Below the pieces are notes generated by a model that did not search any database, was not told where the DNA came from, and saw only the letters and a program-made list of their open reading frames with translations. From an uncultured Muribaculaceae bacterium (GTDB lineage Bacteria; Bacteroidota; Bacteroidia; Bacteroidales; Muribaculaceae), in assembly GCA_910584665.1 (NCBI GenBank), contig CAJUBL010000002.1, positions 22,551-86,550 of the forward strand: a stretch of 64,000 nt of DNA, given 5' to 3'. Shown here piece by piece: positions 8,565-16,368 of this stretch. Position numbers and translations under genes: made by a program. The first letter of the stretch is position 1. The number at the start of each line of letters is the position of its first letter.

Positions 8565-9863
8565 TTATATTTTCCAGCTTCCTCTCATGGGTTGGTCTAT
8601 GAGCAGGTTGGCGGCCGGGTCGTTGATGAATGTCTCTGTCTCGGTATCGAACTCCAGAGTGCGATTCAGTCTCAGCGCACACACGGCCATGTTCACCAGC
8701 GTACAGCTGTGGTGACCGTTAAGCTCGTTCAGGGCAAATTTCTCGCGTGTCCTGACACACTTCAGGAAATCCTTGTTCTGTGGTTTCGGGTCGGGCATTT
8801 CCCCTATTCTTGCCATGATGTCCGGACAGGGTTTGCCGTCAAGTTCTACCTCGAATCCCTTGTAGACCTTGCCGTCGGGTCCCTCTATGTAGGGCACCTT
8901 GCCGGTGCTCTCGTAGCCTTCGCCCTCGAGCACTATCTGGCAGCCGTCGGCATACGTGTATACTATTTTGCGCCATATGCCTATCGCGTCGCTGTGCTGC
9001 TGAGGCGCGTCGACCTCTACCTTTACCGGGAACGTGTCGTCCTTGCCGAGCATATACTGCACAGGATCGATATAGTGCTGTCCCATGTCGCCCAGGCCTC
9101 CGCCGTCATAGTCCCAGTATCCGCGGAAGGTCTGGTGGGTGCGGTGGCTGTTATAGGGTTTGTAGGGAGCCGGGCCGAGCCATGCGTCATAGTCAAGGTG
9201 TGCCGGTACTGTCTCGGGAACAAGATTCTCGCGGCCTGTCCAGAAGAACTTCCAGGCGAAGCCTGTTGCGCCCGAGATGGTGACTTTCAGTGGCCATCCC
9301 AGCAGGCCGCTGTCTATAAGTTTCTTCAATGGCTCGACTGTGGTGCCGAGACCATAGAAATTGTCCTCGAAGCGGAACCATGTGTGAAGCCTGAAGATAC
9401 GGTTGTTGCGCCTGATGGCCTCCTGCACGCGCTTACCCTCGCCTATAGTGCGGGTCATAGGTTTCTCACACCATATGTCCTTGCCGGCATCGGCGGCCTC
9501 GCAGGCCATGATTCCGTGCCAGTGGGGTGGGGTGACTATGTGCACTATGTCGACGTTAGGGTCATGTATCAGATCCCTGAAATCGCTGTACGTCCTGGGG
9601 GTCTCGTTAAGTTTGCTCCTGGCCTGCTCAAGACCGCGCTGCAGGTGTTGCGAATCTACGTCACATATGGCTGTGAGGCGATACATTTCGTTACTGCAGA
9701 AGTGGAGCTGGTTGCGTCCCATGCCGCCTACGCCGATGATACCTTTCGTCAGCTGGTCGCTCGGAGCGATATATTTCCCGCCACCCAGTACACGGCGGGG
9801 AATGATGGTGAACAGTCCGGCCATGCCGGCTGCCTTCAGAAATTGTCTGCGGTCTAATCCCAT
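8565..9863 (-). CDS. Tat-exported Gfo/Idh/MocA family oxidoreductase
   Basis: 432 aa. The N-terminus MGLDRRQFLKAAGMAGLFTI is a twin-arginine signal (RRQFLK), so the enzyme is exported folded, with its nicotinamide cofactor. A Rossmann motif IIGVGGMGR is followed by the family signature Glu-Lys-Pro in WCEKPMTRTIGEGKRVQ, and the C-terminal alpha/beta domain includes YWDYDGGGLGDMGQHYIDPVQY. Family members oxidise sugars, often at C3, with tightly bound NAD(P). It is 5 bp after the GH3 gene and 43 bp before the HEAT/DUF1080 gene, forming an apparent 3-keto-glycoside cassette. GH109 glycosidases share this fold and Tat export, but the GH109-type HRT...YPTHG region is not seen. Confidence 0.85.
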   Translation of the reverse strand: MGLDRRQFLKAAGMAGLFTIIPRRVLGGGKYIAPSDQLTKGIIGVGGMGRNQLHFCSNEMYRLTAICDVDSQHLQRGLEQARSKLNETPRTYSDFRDLIHDPNVDIVHIVTPPHWHGIMACEAADAGKDIWCEKPMTRTIGEGKRVQEAIRRNNRIFRLHTWFRFEDNFYGLGTTVEPLKKLIDSGLLGWPLKVTISGATGFAWKFFWTGRENLVPETVPAHLDYDAWLGPAPYKPYNSHRTHQTFRGYWDYDGGGLGDMGQHYIDPVQYMLGKDDTFPVKVEVDAPQQHSDAIGIWRKIVYTYADGCQIVLEGEGYESTGKVPYIEGPDGKVYKGFEVELDGKPCPDIMARIGEMPDPKPQNKDFLKCVRTREKFALNELNGHHSCTLVNMAVCALRLNRTLEFDTETETFINDPAANLLIDQPMRGSWKI

Positions 9864-9868
9864 GGTTG

Positions 9869-12112
9869 TTATTTCTTTATTTTGAATTTTACTTTACCTC
9901 TTATATCGGCCGACGATGCTCCGACAAGTGCCTCGAACTCACCCGGCTCGCACACCCACTGATGTCTGTCGGCATCGAAGTAGCTCAGTGCGTCGCGGCC
10001 TATGGTTATCGACACCTTTTTTGTCTCGCCGGGAGCGAGTTCTACTTTGCTGAATCCTTTCAGTTCCTTCAGCGGACGGTCTACACTTGACTCTGTGTCG
10101 CTGATATAGAGCTGTACGGTCTCTTTGCCTTTTCGGTCTCCGACATTGGTGACCGGAACGGTGATGGTGAACGTGTCATCGGCAGTCCCCGATTTCCTGT
10201 CGATAACGGGCTTGCCATATTTGAACTTCGTGTAGCTCAGACCATGCCCGAAGGGGAAATTGGGTTTCAGGCCTTTCCTGTCGATGAAGCGGTAGCCGAC
10301 GTATATTCCCTCGTTGTAGGGTATATCCATGATCTTGCCTTTATATTGTTCAAGATCGGGATAGCGTGGATACCAGCCCATTCTGTGGGCCCCGCACTGG
10401 TCGAGTGATGCGTAGTAAGTGTAAGGAAGTTTTCCGCTCGGATTCACATCGCCGGTAAGTATTCCGGCAAGGGTATTGCCTGTCTCGTTGCCGAGATACC
10501 ATGCCTGGATTATGGTCGGCACCTTGTCTGCCCATGGCATGGCCACGCCGGTGCCGCTGATGTTGATGACTGCGATATTCGGATTGGCGGCTGCGAGTGC
10601 TTCTATCAGCTCGTCCTGCCTGTAGGGTAGGCCGAACTCTGTGCGGTCGGTATTCTCGTTGTCCTGGAAATTGCTCTTGTTGAGACCTCCGAAGTATAGT
10701 ACCACATCGGCTTCCCCGGCCACCCTGACAGCCTCTTCGAGCAGTTCCTCGCGGCTGCGTGGGTCGGTCAGATCCTGATTGGTGTTCACTCCGTTGTACT
10801 CTCCGTTGGTATCTCCGACGTATCCGCGGGCATATACGATCTCGGCCTCGTCTTCGATGCGGTTGCGCAGACCTTCAAGCGGTGTTATCTCGTAATTGGC
10901 TTTGAGTGAGGACGAGCCTCCGCCCACGATCATCATCTTGATGGCGTTTTCGCCTATGACAGCAATTTTTCTGATTTTCCCGAGGTCGAGCGGCAGCAGC
11001 CCGGTGTCGTTCTTGAGCAGTACGACTCCTTCCTCACCTATCTGCCGGCATGCGGACTTGTGTTCATCGGACCGTATCGAGCCGAAAGGTCTGTTGCGGT
11101 CCATCACCGTGCGGAACGTGAGCCGTAACACACGGCGCACCTTGTCGTCAAGATCTGCCATCGAGTACGTGCCGTCTTCGATACCCTGCTGGTACTTCTT
11201 GCCGAAGAAGTAGTCGTCATAAGCGTTGAGACGACCCTGTGTAAGGCCGTTGGTCCAGGTGCCGAACTCCATGTCAAGACCGCCGCTCACGGCTGTGGAT
11301 GTCTCGTGGACAGCTCCCCAGTCCGATATGACAGCACCGTCCCAGTTCCATTCACCCTTGAGCACCTCGTTGTTGAGATACGGATTGTAACACACATGCA
11401 CACCTTTGAAAAGATTGTATCCGCCCATGAAACTCCATGCCTCTCCTTCTGTGGCCGCGGCCTTGAAGCCGGGCAGATATATCTCGTAGAGTGTGCGGTC
11501 ATCTACAATGGGATTGGACCGGTGACGGTTTATTTCATTGTTGTTCAAGGCGAAGTGCTTGACACATACAGCTACTCCGTTGCTCTGTACCCCTTTCACG
11601 TAAGGTACTGTCATGCGGGAGGTCAGGTACGGATCCTCGCCGAGGTATTCGAAATTACGGCCGTTAAGCGGTGAGCGGTATATGTTGATTCCGGGGCCGA
11701 GGAGTACACTCTTGTTACGGAAACGGGCTTCCTCTCCGATGCTTTTGCCATACAGCTGTGCCATGTCCGTGTTCCATGTGGCCGCTAATGCTGTGAGTGA
11801 CGGGAATGCAGTGCATGAGTCGTTGGTCCATGCGGCCTGATCCCAGTGGTCCCATAGTACTTCGGGGCGTATGCCGAAAGGACCGTCGGTACACCATAGT
11901 TCGGGAATTCCGAGGCGCGGTACACCCGGTGAGCTGAATTTGGACTGGGCGTGGATGAACTTTATCTTTTCATTCAGCGTCATGCGTGAAAGAGCGTCCT
12001 CGATCCTTTCCTCTAACGGTTTGCTGTCGTCGAGATAGACCGGTGTCGTGGCTGTTGCCGCGATTACGGCAAGACCGGCCGAGACAAGTATGGTAGTTGA
12101 TTTTTTTATCAT
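9869..12112 (-). CDS. Glycoside hydrolase family 3 beta-glucosidase-like enzyme
   Basis: 747 aa from the ATG at 12112, which gives a clean signal peptide (MIKKSTTILVSAGLAVIAATA). The GH3 N-terminal barrel has GVPRLGIPELWCTDGPFGIR, the KHF..N-type substrate loop (CVKHFALNNNEINRHR) and the nucleophile motif AVISDWGA (Asp about 264). The second alpha/beta domain and a C-terminal fibronectin-III-like domain (TITVPVTNVGDRKGKETVQLY) follow, the full architecture of beta-glucosidases. It probably releases terminal beta-linked glucose or a related sugar in the periplasm. It is transcribed with the oxidoreductase (5-bp gap). A 15-bp perfect hairpin separates it from the M60 gene upstream. Confidence 0.9.
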   Translation of the reverse strand: MIKKSTTILVSAGLAVIAATATTPVYLDDSKPLEERIEDALSRMTLNEKIKFIHAQSKFSSPGVPRLGIPELWCTDGPFGIRPEVLWDHWDQAAWTNDSCTAFPSLTALAATWNTDMAQLYGKSIGEEARFRNKSVLLGPGINIYRSPLNGRNFEYLGEDPYLTSRMTVPYVKGVQSNGVAVCVKHFALNNNEINRHRSNPIVDDRTLYEIYLPGFKAAATEGEAWSFMGGYNLFKGVHVCYNPYLNNEVLKGEWNWDGAVISDWGAVHETSTAVSGGLDMEFGTWTNGLTQGRLNAYDDYFFGKKYQQGIEDGTYSMADLDDKVRRVLRLTFRTVMDRNRPFGSIRSDEHKSACRQIGEEGVVLLKNDTGLLPLDLGKIRKIAVIGENAIKMMIVGGGSSSLKANYEITPLEGLRNRIEDEAEIVYARGYVGDTNGEYNGVNTNQDLTDPRSREELLEEAVRVAGEADVVLYFGGLNKSNFQDNENTDRTEFGLPYRQDELIEALAAANPNIAVINISGTGVAMPWADKVPTIIQAWYLGNETGNTLAGILTGDVNPSGKLPYTYYASLDQCGAHRMGWYPRYPDLEQYKGKIMDIPYNEGIYVGYRFIDRKGLKPNFPFGHGLSYTKFKYGKPVIDRKSGTADDTFTITVPVTNVGDRKGKETVQLYISDTESSVDRPLKELKGFSKVELAPGETKKVSITIGRDALSYFDADRHQWVCEPGEFEALVGASSADIRGKVKFKIKK

Positions 12113-12170
12113 GCGGGAAAATCTTGACTTGCACTGCAAGTGAAAATAAAATAGGTCTCGGTTTCTTAAT

Positions 12171-12206
12171 CATACAGCATTATGGACTGCACCATAATGC
12201 TGTATG
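12171..12206 (-). terminator. Perfect 15-bp intercistronic hairpin
   Basis: Arms CATACAGCATTATGG (12171-12185) and CCATAATGCTGTATG (12192-12206) pair perfectly around a 6-nt loop. It lies just after the M60 gene stop (12217) and before the GH3 start. The minus-strand sequence beyond it is A/T-rich but has no long U-run, so it may terminate partially or stabilise the upstream susCD mRNA. Confidence 0.6.
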
Positions 12207-12216
12207 AAACTCTCAT

Positions 12217-14796
12217 TCAGATGTCTGCCAGGTGTATCCGCTTCTTGTCGGCCTGCACGGCATAGATCTTGCACCCTAAGGTGCTTACTGCTGTCGGGAT
12301 ATCGAACGTCAGGTAGTTGTTGAAGTATACGAGCTCGCCGTTTTCGTTACCTTTGCGTATCTCGATGCATACCGCACCGTCGGCATTGGTCACGGTGACT
12401 CTGCGGCCCGATACTGTCGCCCTGATGTTGCCCGATACCTGCTTGTTCTGTCTGTAGTTCTCGTAGTATCCCAGATCGCCTATGTCCTCGCGCTTGAAGT
12501 CTCCGTCGAGACCTCCCACGGCCAGACGGTCCTCGATATACTCGAAGGCATGTTTGGGTTTGGGGAACTGGTGCATGTATTCCAGCGCCTCATCGATCAT
12601 TTTCTGTGTGATCCTGGTGTAGCGGCCGGTATCGATCTCCCGGTCTACGGGAATGAAGAAACCCCACAGCGAGAAGAAGTCGGTCAGATCCTCCTGGGCT
12701 GCAAACGAGCATGCCTTGGCGAACTCAAGCTGTTTCTGGCTGTTGTCCCGGCGGGAGTCGAGATGTTTCTCGCGCATGTAGTCATGTACCTTGACATAGA
12801 AGTCTTTGTTGTCGAGCACCTTGCAGTAGTAGATATAGAGCTGCCACCACATGCGGTTGTTGATCTCCTTGTACTTCTGGTCACAGCGGGCTATGTAGGT
12901 CCAGTCGCCCGTTGTCTCGGCACGCAGATTGGCGAGATTGTGTAGTCCGTAGCCGTGAGAGGTGTATTTGCCCATGCGCTCACACACATAGTGGGCGAAG
13001 ATATTGGCATTGGTCTCGGTCGAGGGCTCCCAGTTGAGTGCGTCCTGATGGAAATGGCCGAATTCGTGTGACACACCCCAGGTCTTGCCGGGTTTGCTCA
13101 GTGACTCCTCCATATCCAGATTCACATCTTTCAGTGCTGTCCATATGTAGGCCGTGCGGTAGTCGCTCGACCACAGGAACAGCTGTCCGTTGTTAGCCTC
13201 GGGAGATATGCACATTATGTGGTTGTTGAACTGTTTCCCCTTGCCGCGGTAACGGTCTATGCCGGCAAACTCCTGTTCCCATGCCGCTATCTGGTCCCAC
13301 ATCTGTATGCGGCCTACTATCTTGTCGGCGTAGATCTTTGAACGGTTGAAGTACAGTATCACATTTTCTCCCTTGATGGCGATCTTCTTGTGGCTCGCCT
13401 TACTCATGATCTCGGCGAATTTCGCATCGGTCTTATGTGTCTCCAGATCGAAGTAGCCGCTTACTCTGGCTTTGGAACCGGGCGGAAAGTGTATCCTGAC
13501 AGGTTTGGCGTTGGATGCTGTGATATCCTGCATGTTGTACATGATGAACAGCTGTCCCTCCTGGGTCATCGTGAACTTGTTCACACCCTCTTTCATCAGA
13601 TAGGTGGGGCCGGAGATTGCTGTCTGCAGGTAGTCGCCCCGGTCATCCTTTATAAGATCGTCACCTATGACCTGCAGGCTTATTGAGTTGCCTTCGGTCG
13701 GACCTACGCACACTACTACTTCGTCACCGTTCTCGACATACATTCCGGTCGGGTTGTCAAGATCGCTGTAGATATTGGTCATAAGTCTGTCTGCCCACTC
13801 CACATTGATGGAGTAGGGTCGGTACTCGCGTATACGGAAATCCTTCTCATATTCGTTGTAGGTCCCGTCGCGCAGCTGGCGGGCTACCAGACGGAAGTAA
13901 TCGTTCAGTCCGTCGATCTTGGCGTCTGTGACATCCTTGCGCAGTTCCGAACACGACAGGTCGGTGAATACGTTCAGCAACTGATCGTTGAGTGAGGCGT
14001 TGGCTCCGAAACCATAGAATTCCATTTCCTTGCAGCTTGCGAATCCGTTAAGTCCGCTCGTGATTTCGAATTTTATTGCCGTTGGCTTGAGATTGCCGCT
14101 GATGTTGAGCACTGTCGAACCACCTTTCTCATAGAAGTCGTAATCTCCGACTTTCTCGTATGTACGGGCGGCGTCTGTGGCGACATAGAGCGCGAACTTG
14201 CCGAAGTTTCCGTTACCGTTTCCACTGCGGTAGATGAGATAGTTGATCACATCCTGGCCGGTGAACATGTATTCCAGAACCACCGGGAAACGTGTGCCGC
14301 TCCATGGAGAATGGTATCCGGTCTCCATATTGCCGTCGTAGGTGTGTTCGATTCCCATGCCTGGCTGGGCCGATGATGCCTTGGCGTCTATTACCTTGAC
14401 TTTGAGATCCCCTTCCAGGGCCAGACCTCCGTCAAGCTGTTTCAGGCTGATTGTGACCGAATTGAGTTTTGAGGCTGTCTTGACGGTGATACTTCCTTCG
14501 CGATTGCCTCCCGTGTTGTTCTCGCGTATTTTGGCCTCGACAACGGTGCCGGCCTCGGCATCCTTGAGCTGGGCCACAAACCATGTGCCGCTCTGTTCGA
14601 TCCTCAGATCGGCAGCTTTGAGATTTGTTACCAGAGGTATCGTAAGAGTCGATGCCGAGCGGTCAATCTCTATTGAGCGGTAGTTGGCCTCCACCTTGAG
14701 CTCTTCCTTGGCCGGAGGGGCTACAGGCTCGTCTGTGTCTGAGCATCCACCTAAAAATAGGGAAGATATAAACAGAAATTTGAGAAATTTAGGCAT
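12217..14796 (-). CDS. M60-family peptidase lipoprotein with BACON and discoidin-like domains
   Basis: 859 aa from the ATG at 14796 (MPKFLKFLFISSLFLGGCSD, a lipoprotein signal with lipobox Cys). A longer N-terminus up to 14853 would read through the terminator hairpin at 14835-14869 and is rejected. Domain order: BACON-type beta-sandwich (about 30-120, ending in ITVKTASKLNSVTISLKQ), an F5/8 type C-like module (about 125-265), and a large peptidase M60 domain with HEFGH (His577, Glu578, His581) and WEPSTETNANIFAHYVCERM supplying the remaining ligand. A C-terminal beta domain completes it. Such proteins are mucin-type glycoproteases. Its place directly after susC-susD-DUF1735 suggests a surface-exposed partner of the uptake complex. 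Orthologues contribute to colonisation and mucin cleavage (family knowledge). Confidence 0.85.
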   Translation of the reverse strand: MPKFLKFLFISSLFLGGCSDTDEPVAPPAKEELKVEANYRSIEIDRSASTLTIPLVTNLKAADLRIEQSGTWFVAQLKDAEAGTVVEAKIRENNTGGNREGSITVKTASKLNSVTISLKQLDGGLALEGDLKVKVIDAKASSAQPGMGIEHTYDGNMETGYHSPWSGTRFPVVLEYMFTGQDVINYLIYRSGNGNGNFGKFALYVATDAARTYEKVGDYDFYEKGGSTVLNISGNLKPTAIKFEITSGLNGFASCKEMEFYGFGANASLNDQLLNVFTDLSCSELRKDVTDAKIDGLNDYFRLVARQLRDGTYNEYEKDFRIREYRPYSINVEWADRLMTNIYSDLDNPTGMYVENGDEVVVCVGPTEGNSISLQVIGDDLIKDDRGDYLQTAISGPTYLMKEGVNKFTMTQEGQLFIMYNMQDITASNAKPVRIHFPPGSKARVSGYFDLETHKTDAKFAEIMSKASHKKIAIKGENVILYFNRSKIYADKIVGRIQMWDQIAAWEQEFAGIDRYRGKGKQFNNHIMCISPEANNGQLFLWSSDYRTAYIWTALKDVNLDMEESLSKPGKTWGVSHEFGHFHQDALNWEPSTETNANIFAHYVCERMGKYTSHGYGLHNLANLRAETTGDWTYIARCDQKYKEINNRMWWQLYIYYCKVLDNKDFYVKVHDYMREKHLDSRRDNSQKQLEFAKACSFAAQEDLTDFFSLWGFFIPVDREIDTGRYTRITQKMIDEALEYMHQFPKPKHAFEYIEDRLAVGGLDGDFKREDIGDLGYYENYRQNKQVSGNIRATVSGRRVTVTNADGAVCIEIRKGNENGELVYFNNYLTFDIPTAVSTLGCKIYAVQADKKRIHLADI

Positions 14797-14834
14797 AAAA
14801 TATAAGGTTTTTGTGATTGGATTGATAAGAAAGC

Positions 14835-14869
14835 CTTCCGGACCCCAACCCAAAAAAGGAATCCGGAAG
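14835..14869 (-). terminator. Terminator-like hairpin after the susC-susD-DUF1735 genes
   Basis: Arms CTTCCGGA/TCCGGAAG, extendable by further pairs; on the minus strand the second arm is followed by GCTTTCTTATC, a short U-rich tract. It falls between the DUF1735 stop (14889) and the M60 start (14796), suggesting partial termination after the binding and transport genes. Confidence 0.6.
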
Positions 14870-14888
14870 ACTTGTTTTGATTAATCAA

Positions 14889-16322
14889 TTACTTTCCATA
14901 TACGGCCATGTGACCCACACACCAGTAGCCTCCGTTGACAGGCATTGTTCCGGCCATGACTTTTCCGTATCCCTGTACGGCACTGAAACGTACTTTCGAG
15001 AACGGGAATGATGCATTGTAAGGTCCTACCAGAGAATACATCGTCTCAGGGTCTATAGCGTCCTTGACATCGGTCTTCTCACCGATCTGCTCCCACTTGC
15101 CGGTGCTTTCATTATAGGCATAGACCTTGGCCCATTTCGGGAAACCTCCGGCCCAGCCCATTGCTTTGTAACGCGGACATAGTTCAAAGGCGATGTTACG
15201 CATTTTCTTTTTCAGATTTATCTCTACATACGAGTTGTATGTCTCGTCGTAGTGGTGACCTTCAAAGTAGCAGGAGTGGAAGAATCTGTCTGCGTTAGGA
15301 TCGAAGAGACCTTCCATATGATAACCGTCTGTTCCGGGCTGACCGTACATGTTTGTATGGCAGCCATTGGCGTCGTCGGGACAGAATGCGTCCTCAGGAT
15401 CAATGACGAGCGGATACTTTGTATAATCGAATTTTTCCTCGTTTACGATTATTATGGTCTCATCCTTGAATTCCAGTCCTGGAGCATTGTTTCGGGTGAT
15501 GCGTATAGGCAGCGCTGTGTCCTTGCCGGCCTCATCGGGATTGAGTTCGATATTGAATGGAGCTGAATCCTCTCCGATTTTGATTTCGACTGTGCCGGGG
15601 AATCGGTAAGCTGCTGCGGGCATCATCGTAAGCGATGTGCCGTTAGTGTTATTGTATTCATCCAGCAGTGTCGGGTCAACTTCGATCGTACAGTTTATGT
15701 CCCATTGAGATATCATAGGCATAGCCACGCGCGTGCTTATCACATCTGAGGTTGCCGGCATCTGTATGATACCGCCGGTGCTGAAACCTATGGTGGGTAT
15801 GCTGTATGAGGTCTTTACGAACAGCTGGCAGCTGTTTGGATCTATGCCGCTGTCATCACTCTCCAGTACTACAGGTATGACCGGGTCGCGTGTCTCATCT
15901 GTGTAGGTCTCGTAGAATTTGCCTATCTCCTTAGGATAAAGTATGATATCGGTTACCTGGTATCCCTGTTTAGGTTCAAAGGATATGGTCTTCGTCGCTC
16001 CGCTTGAGCCAAACGAGTAACAGTTGGACGGCAGATATGAATATCCGGCTCCGCTCTCACTCAGGTAGTCTTTGAACTCATCCTCTGTCATAATGCGTAG
16101 CGTAGCGTTGCATGACATCTCGGGCGCGTTGCCACCTTTCATTATGGTTATAGGATAGGTTGCCTCATCCTGAACCGAGTATACAGCCATATTCTGGACA
16201 CCTCCGTCTTTGATTCGCACGACCTTGGCATAGTCCTCGGGGAGGATATCGTAGGTCTCGGAGCATGATACGGCTGACAGTAACATGACGGCCGCCGCTG
16301 AGGCTAAATATATTTTTTTCAT
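14889..16322 (-). CDS. DUF1735-type (BT_3987-like) surface glycan-binding lipoprotein
   Basis: 477 aa. The signal MKKIYLASAAAVMLLSAVSC ends in a lipobox Cys. Two DUF1735-like beta-sandwich repeats (about 30-150 and 170-290) are followed by a C-terminal beta-sandwich (about 310-477) of discoidin or carbohydrate-binding appearance, rich in aromatic and Asn/Gly loops. Proteins of this type follow SusD in many PULs and act as surface glycan-binding or accessory proteins (family knowledge). It is 46 bp downstream of susD on the same strand. It is a paralogue in layout of the DUF1735 protein at 31460 in the second PUL. Confidence 0.75.
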   Translation of the reverse strand: MKKIYLASAAAVMLLSAVSCSETYDILPEDYAKVVRIKDGGVQNMAVYSVQDEATYPITIMKGGNAPEMSCNATLRIMTEDEFKDYLSESGAGYSYLPSNCYSFGSSGATKTISFEPKQGYQVTDIILYPKEIGKFYETYTDETRDPVIPVVLESDDSGIDPNSCQLFVKTSYSIPTIGFSTGGIIQMPATSDVISTRVAMPMISQWDINCTIEVDPTLLDEYNNTNGTSLTMMPAAAYRFPGTVEIKIGEDSAPFNIELNPDEAGKDTALPIRITRNNAPGLEFKDETIIIVNEEKFDYTKYPLVIDPEDAFCPDDANGCHTNMYGQPGTDGYHMEGLFDPNADRFFHSCYFEGHHYDETYNSYVEINLKKKMRNIAFELCPRYKAMGWAGGFPKWAKVYAYNESTGKWEQIGEKTDVKDAIDPETMYSLVGPYNASFPFSKVRFSAVQGYGKVMAGTMPVNGGYWCVGHMAVYGK

Positions 16323-16368
16323 ATTATGCTTCTTCAGTTAATGGTTACACAATCTTTGACGCCCGTTA

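Noticed and set aside
8415..9857. A 480-codon plus-strand frame opposite the Gfo/Idh/MocA oxidoreductase gene
   Set aside because: The minus-strand gene has a Tat signal, Rossmann motif and full-length family match; the plus-strand frame has none and overlaps it almost completely.
8565..9863. GH109 (alpha-N-acetylgalactosaminidase) assignment for the Tat-exported Gfo-type protein
   Set aside because: Same fold and export route, but the GH109-type segment was not found and the DUF1080 neighbour favours an oxidoreductase.
14797..14853. N-terminal extension of the M60 lipoprotein
   Set aside because: It would place a terminator-like hairpin inside the coding region and bury the lipoprotein signal peptide; the ATG at 14796 gives a correct signal.
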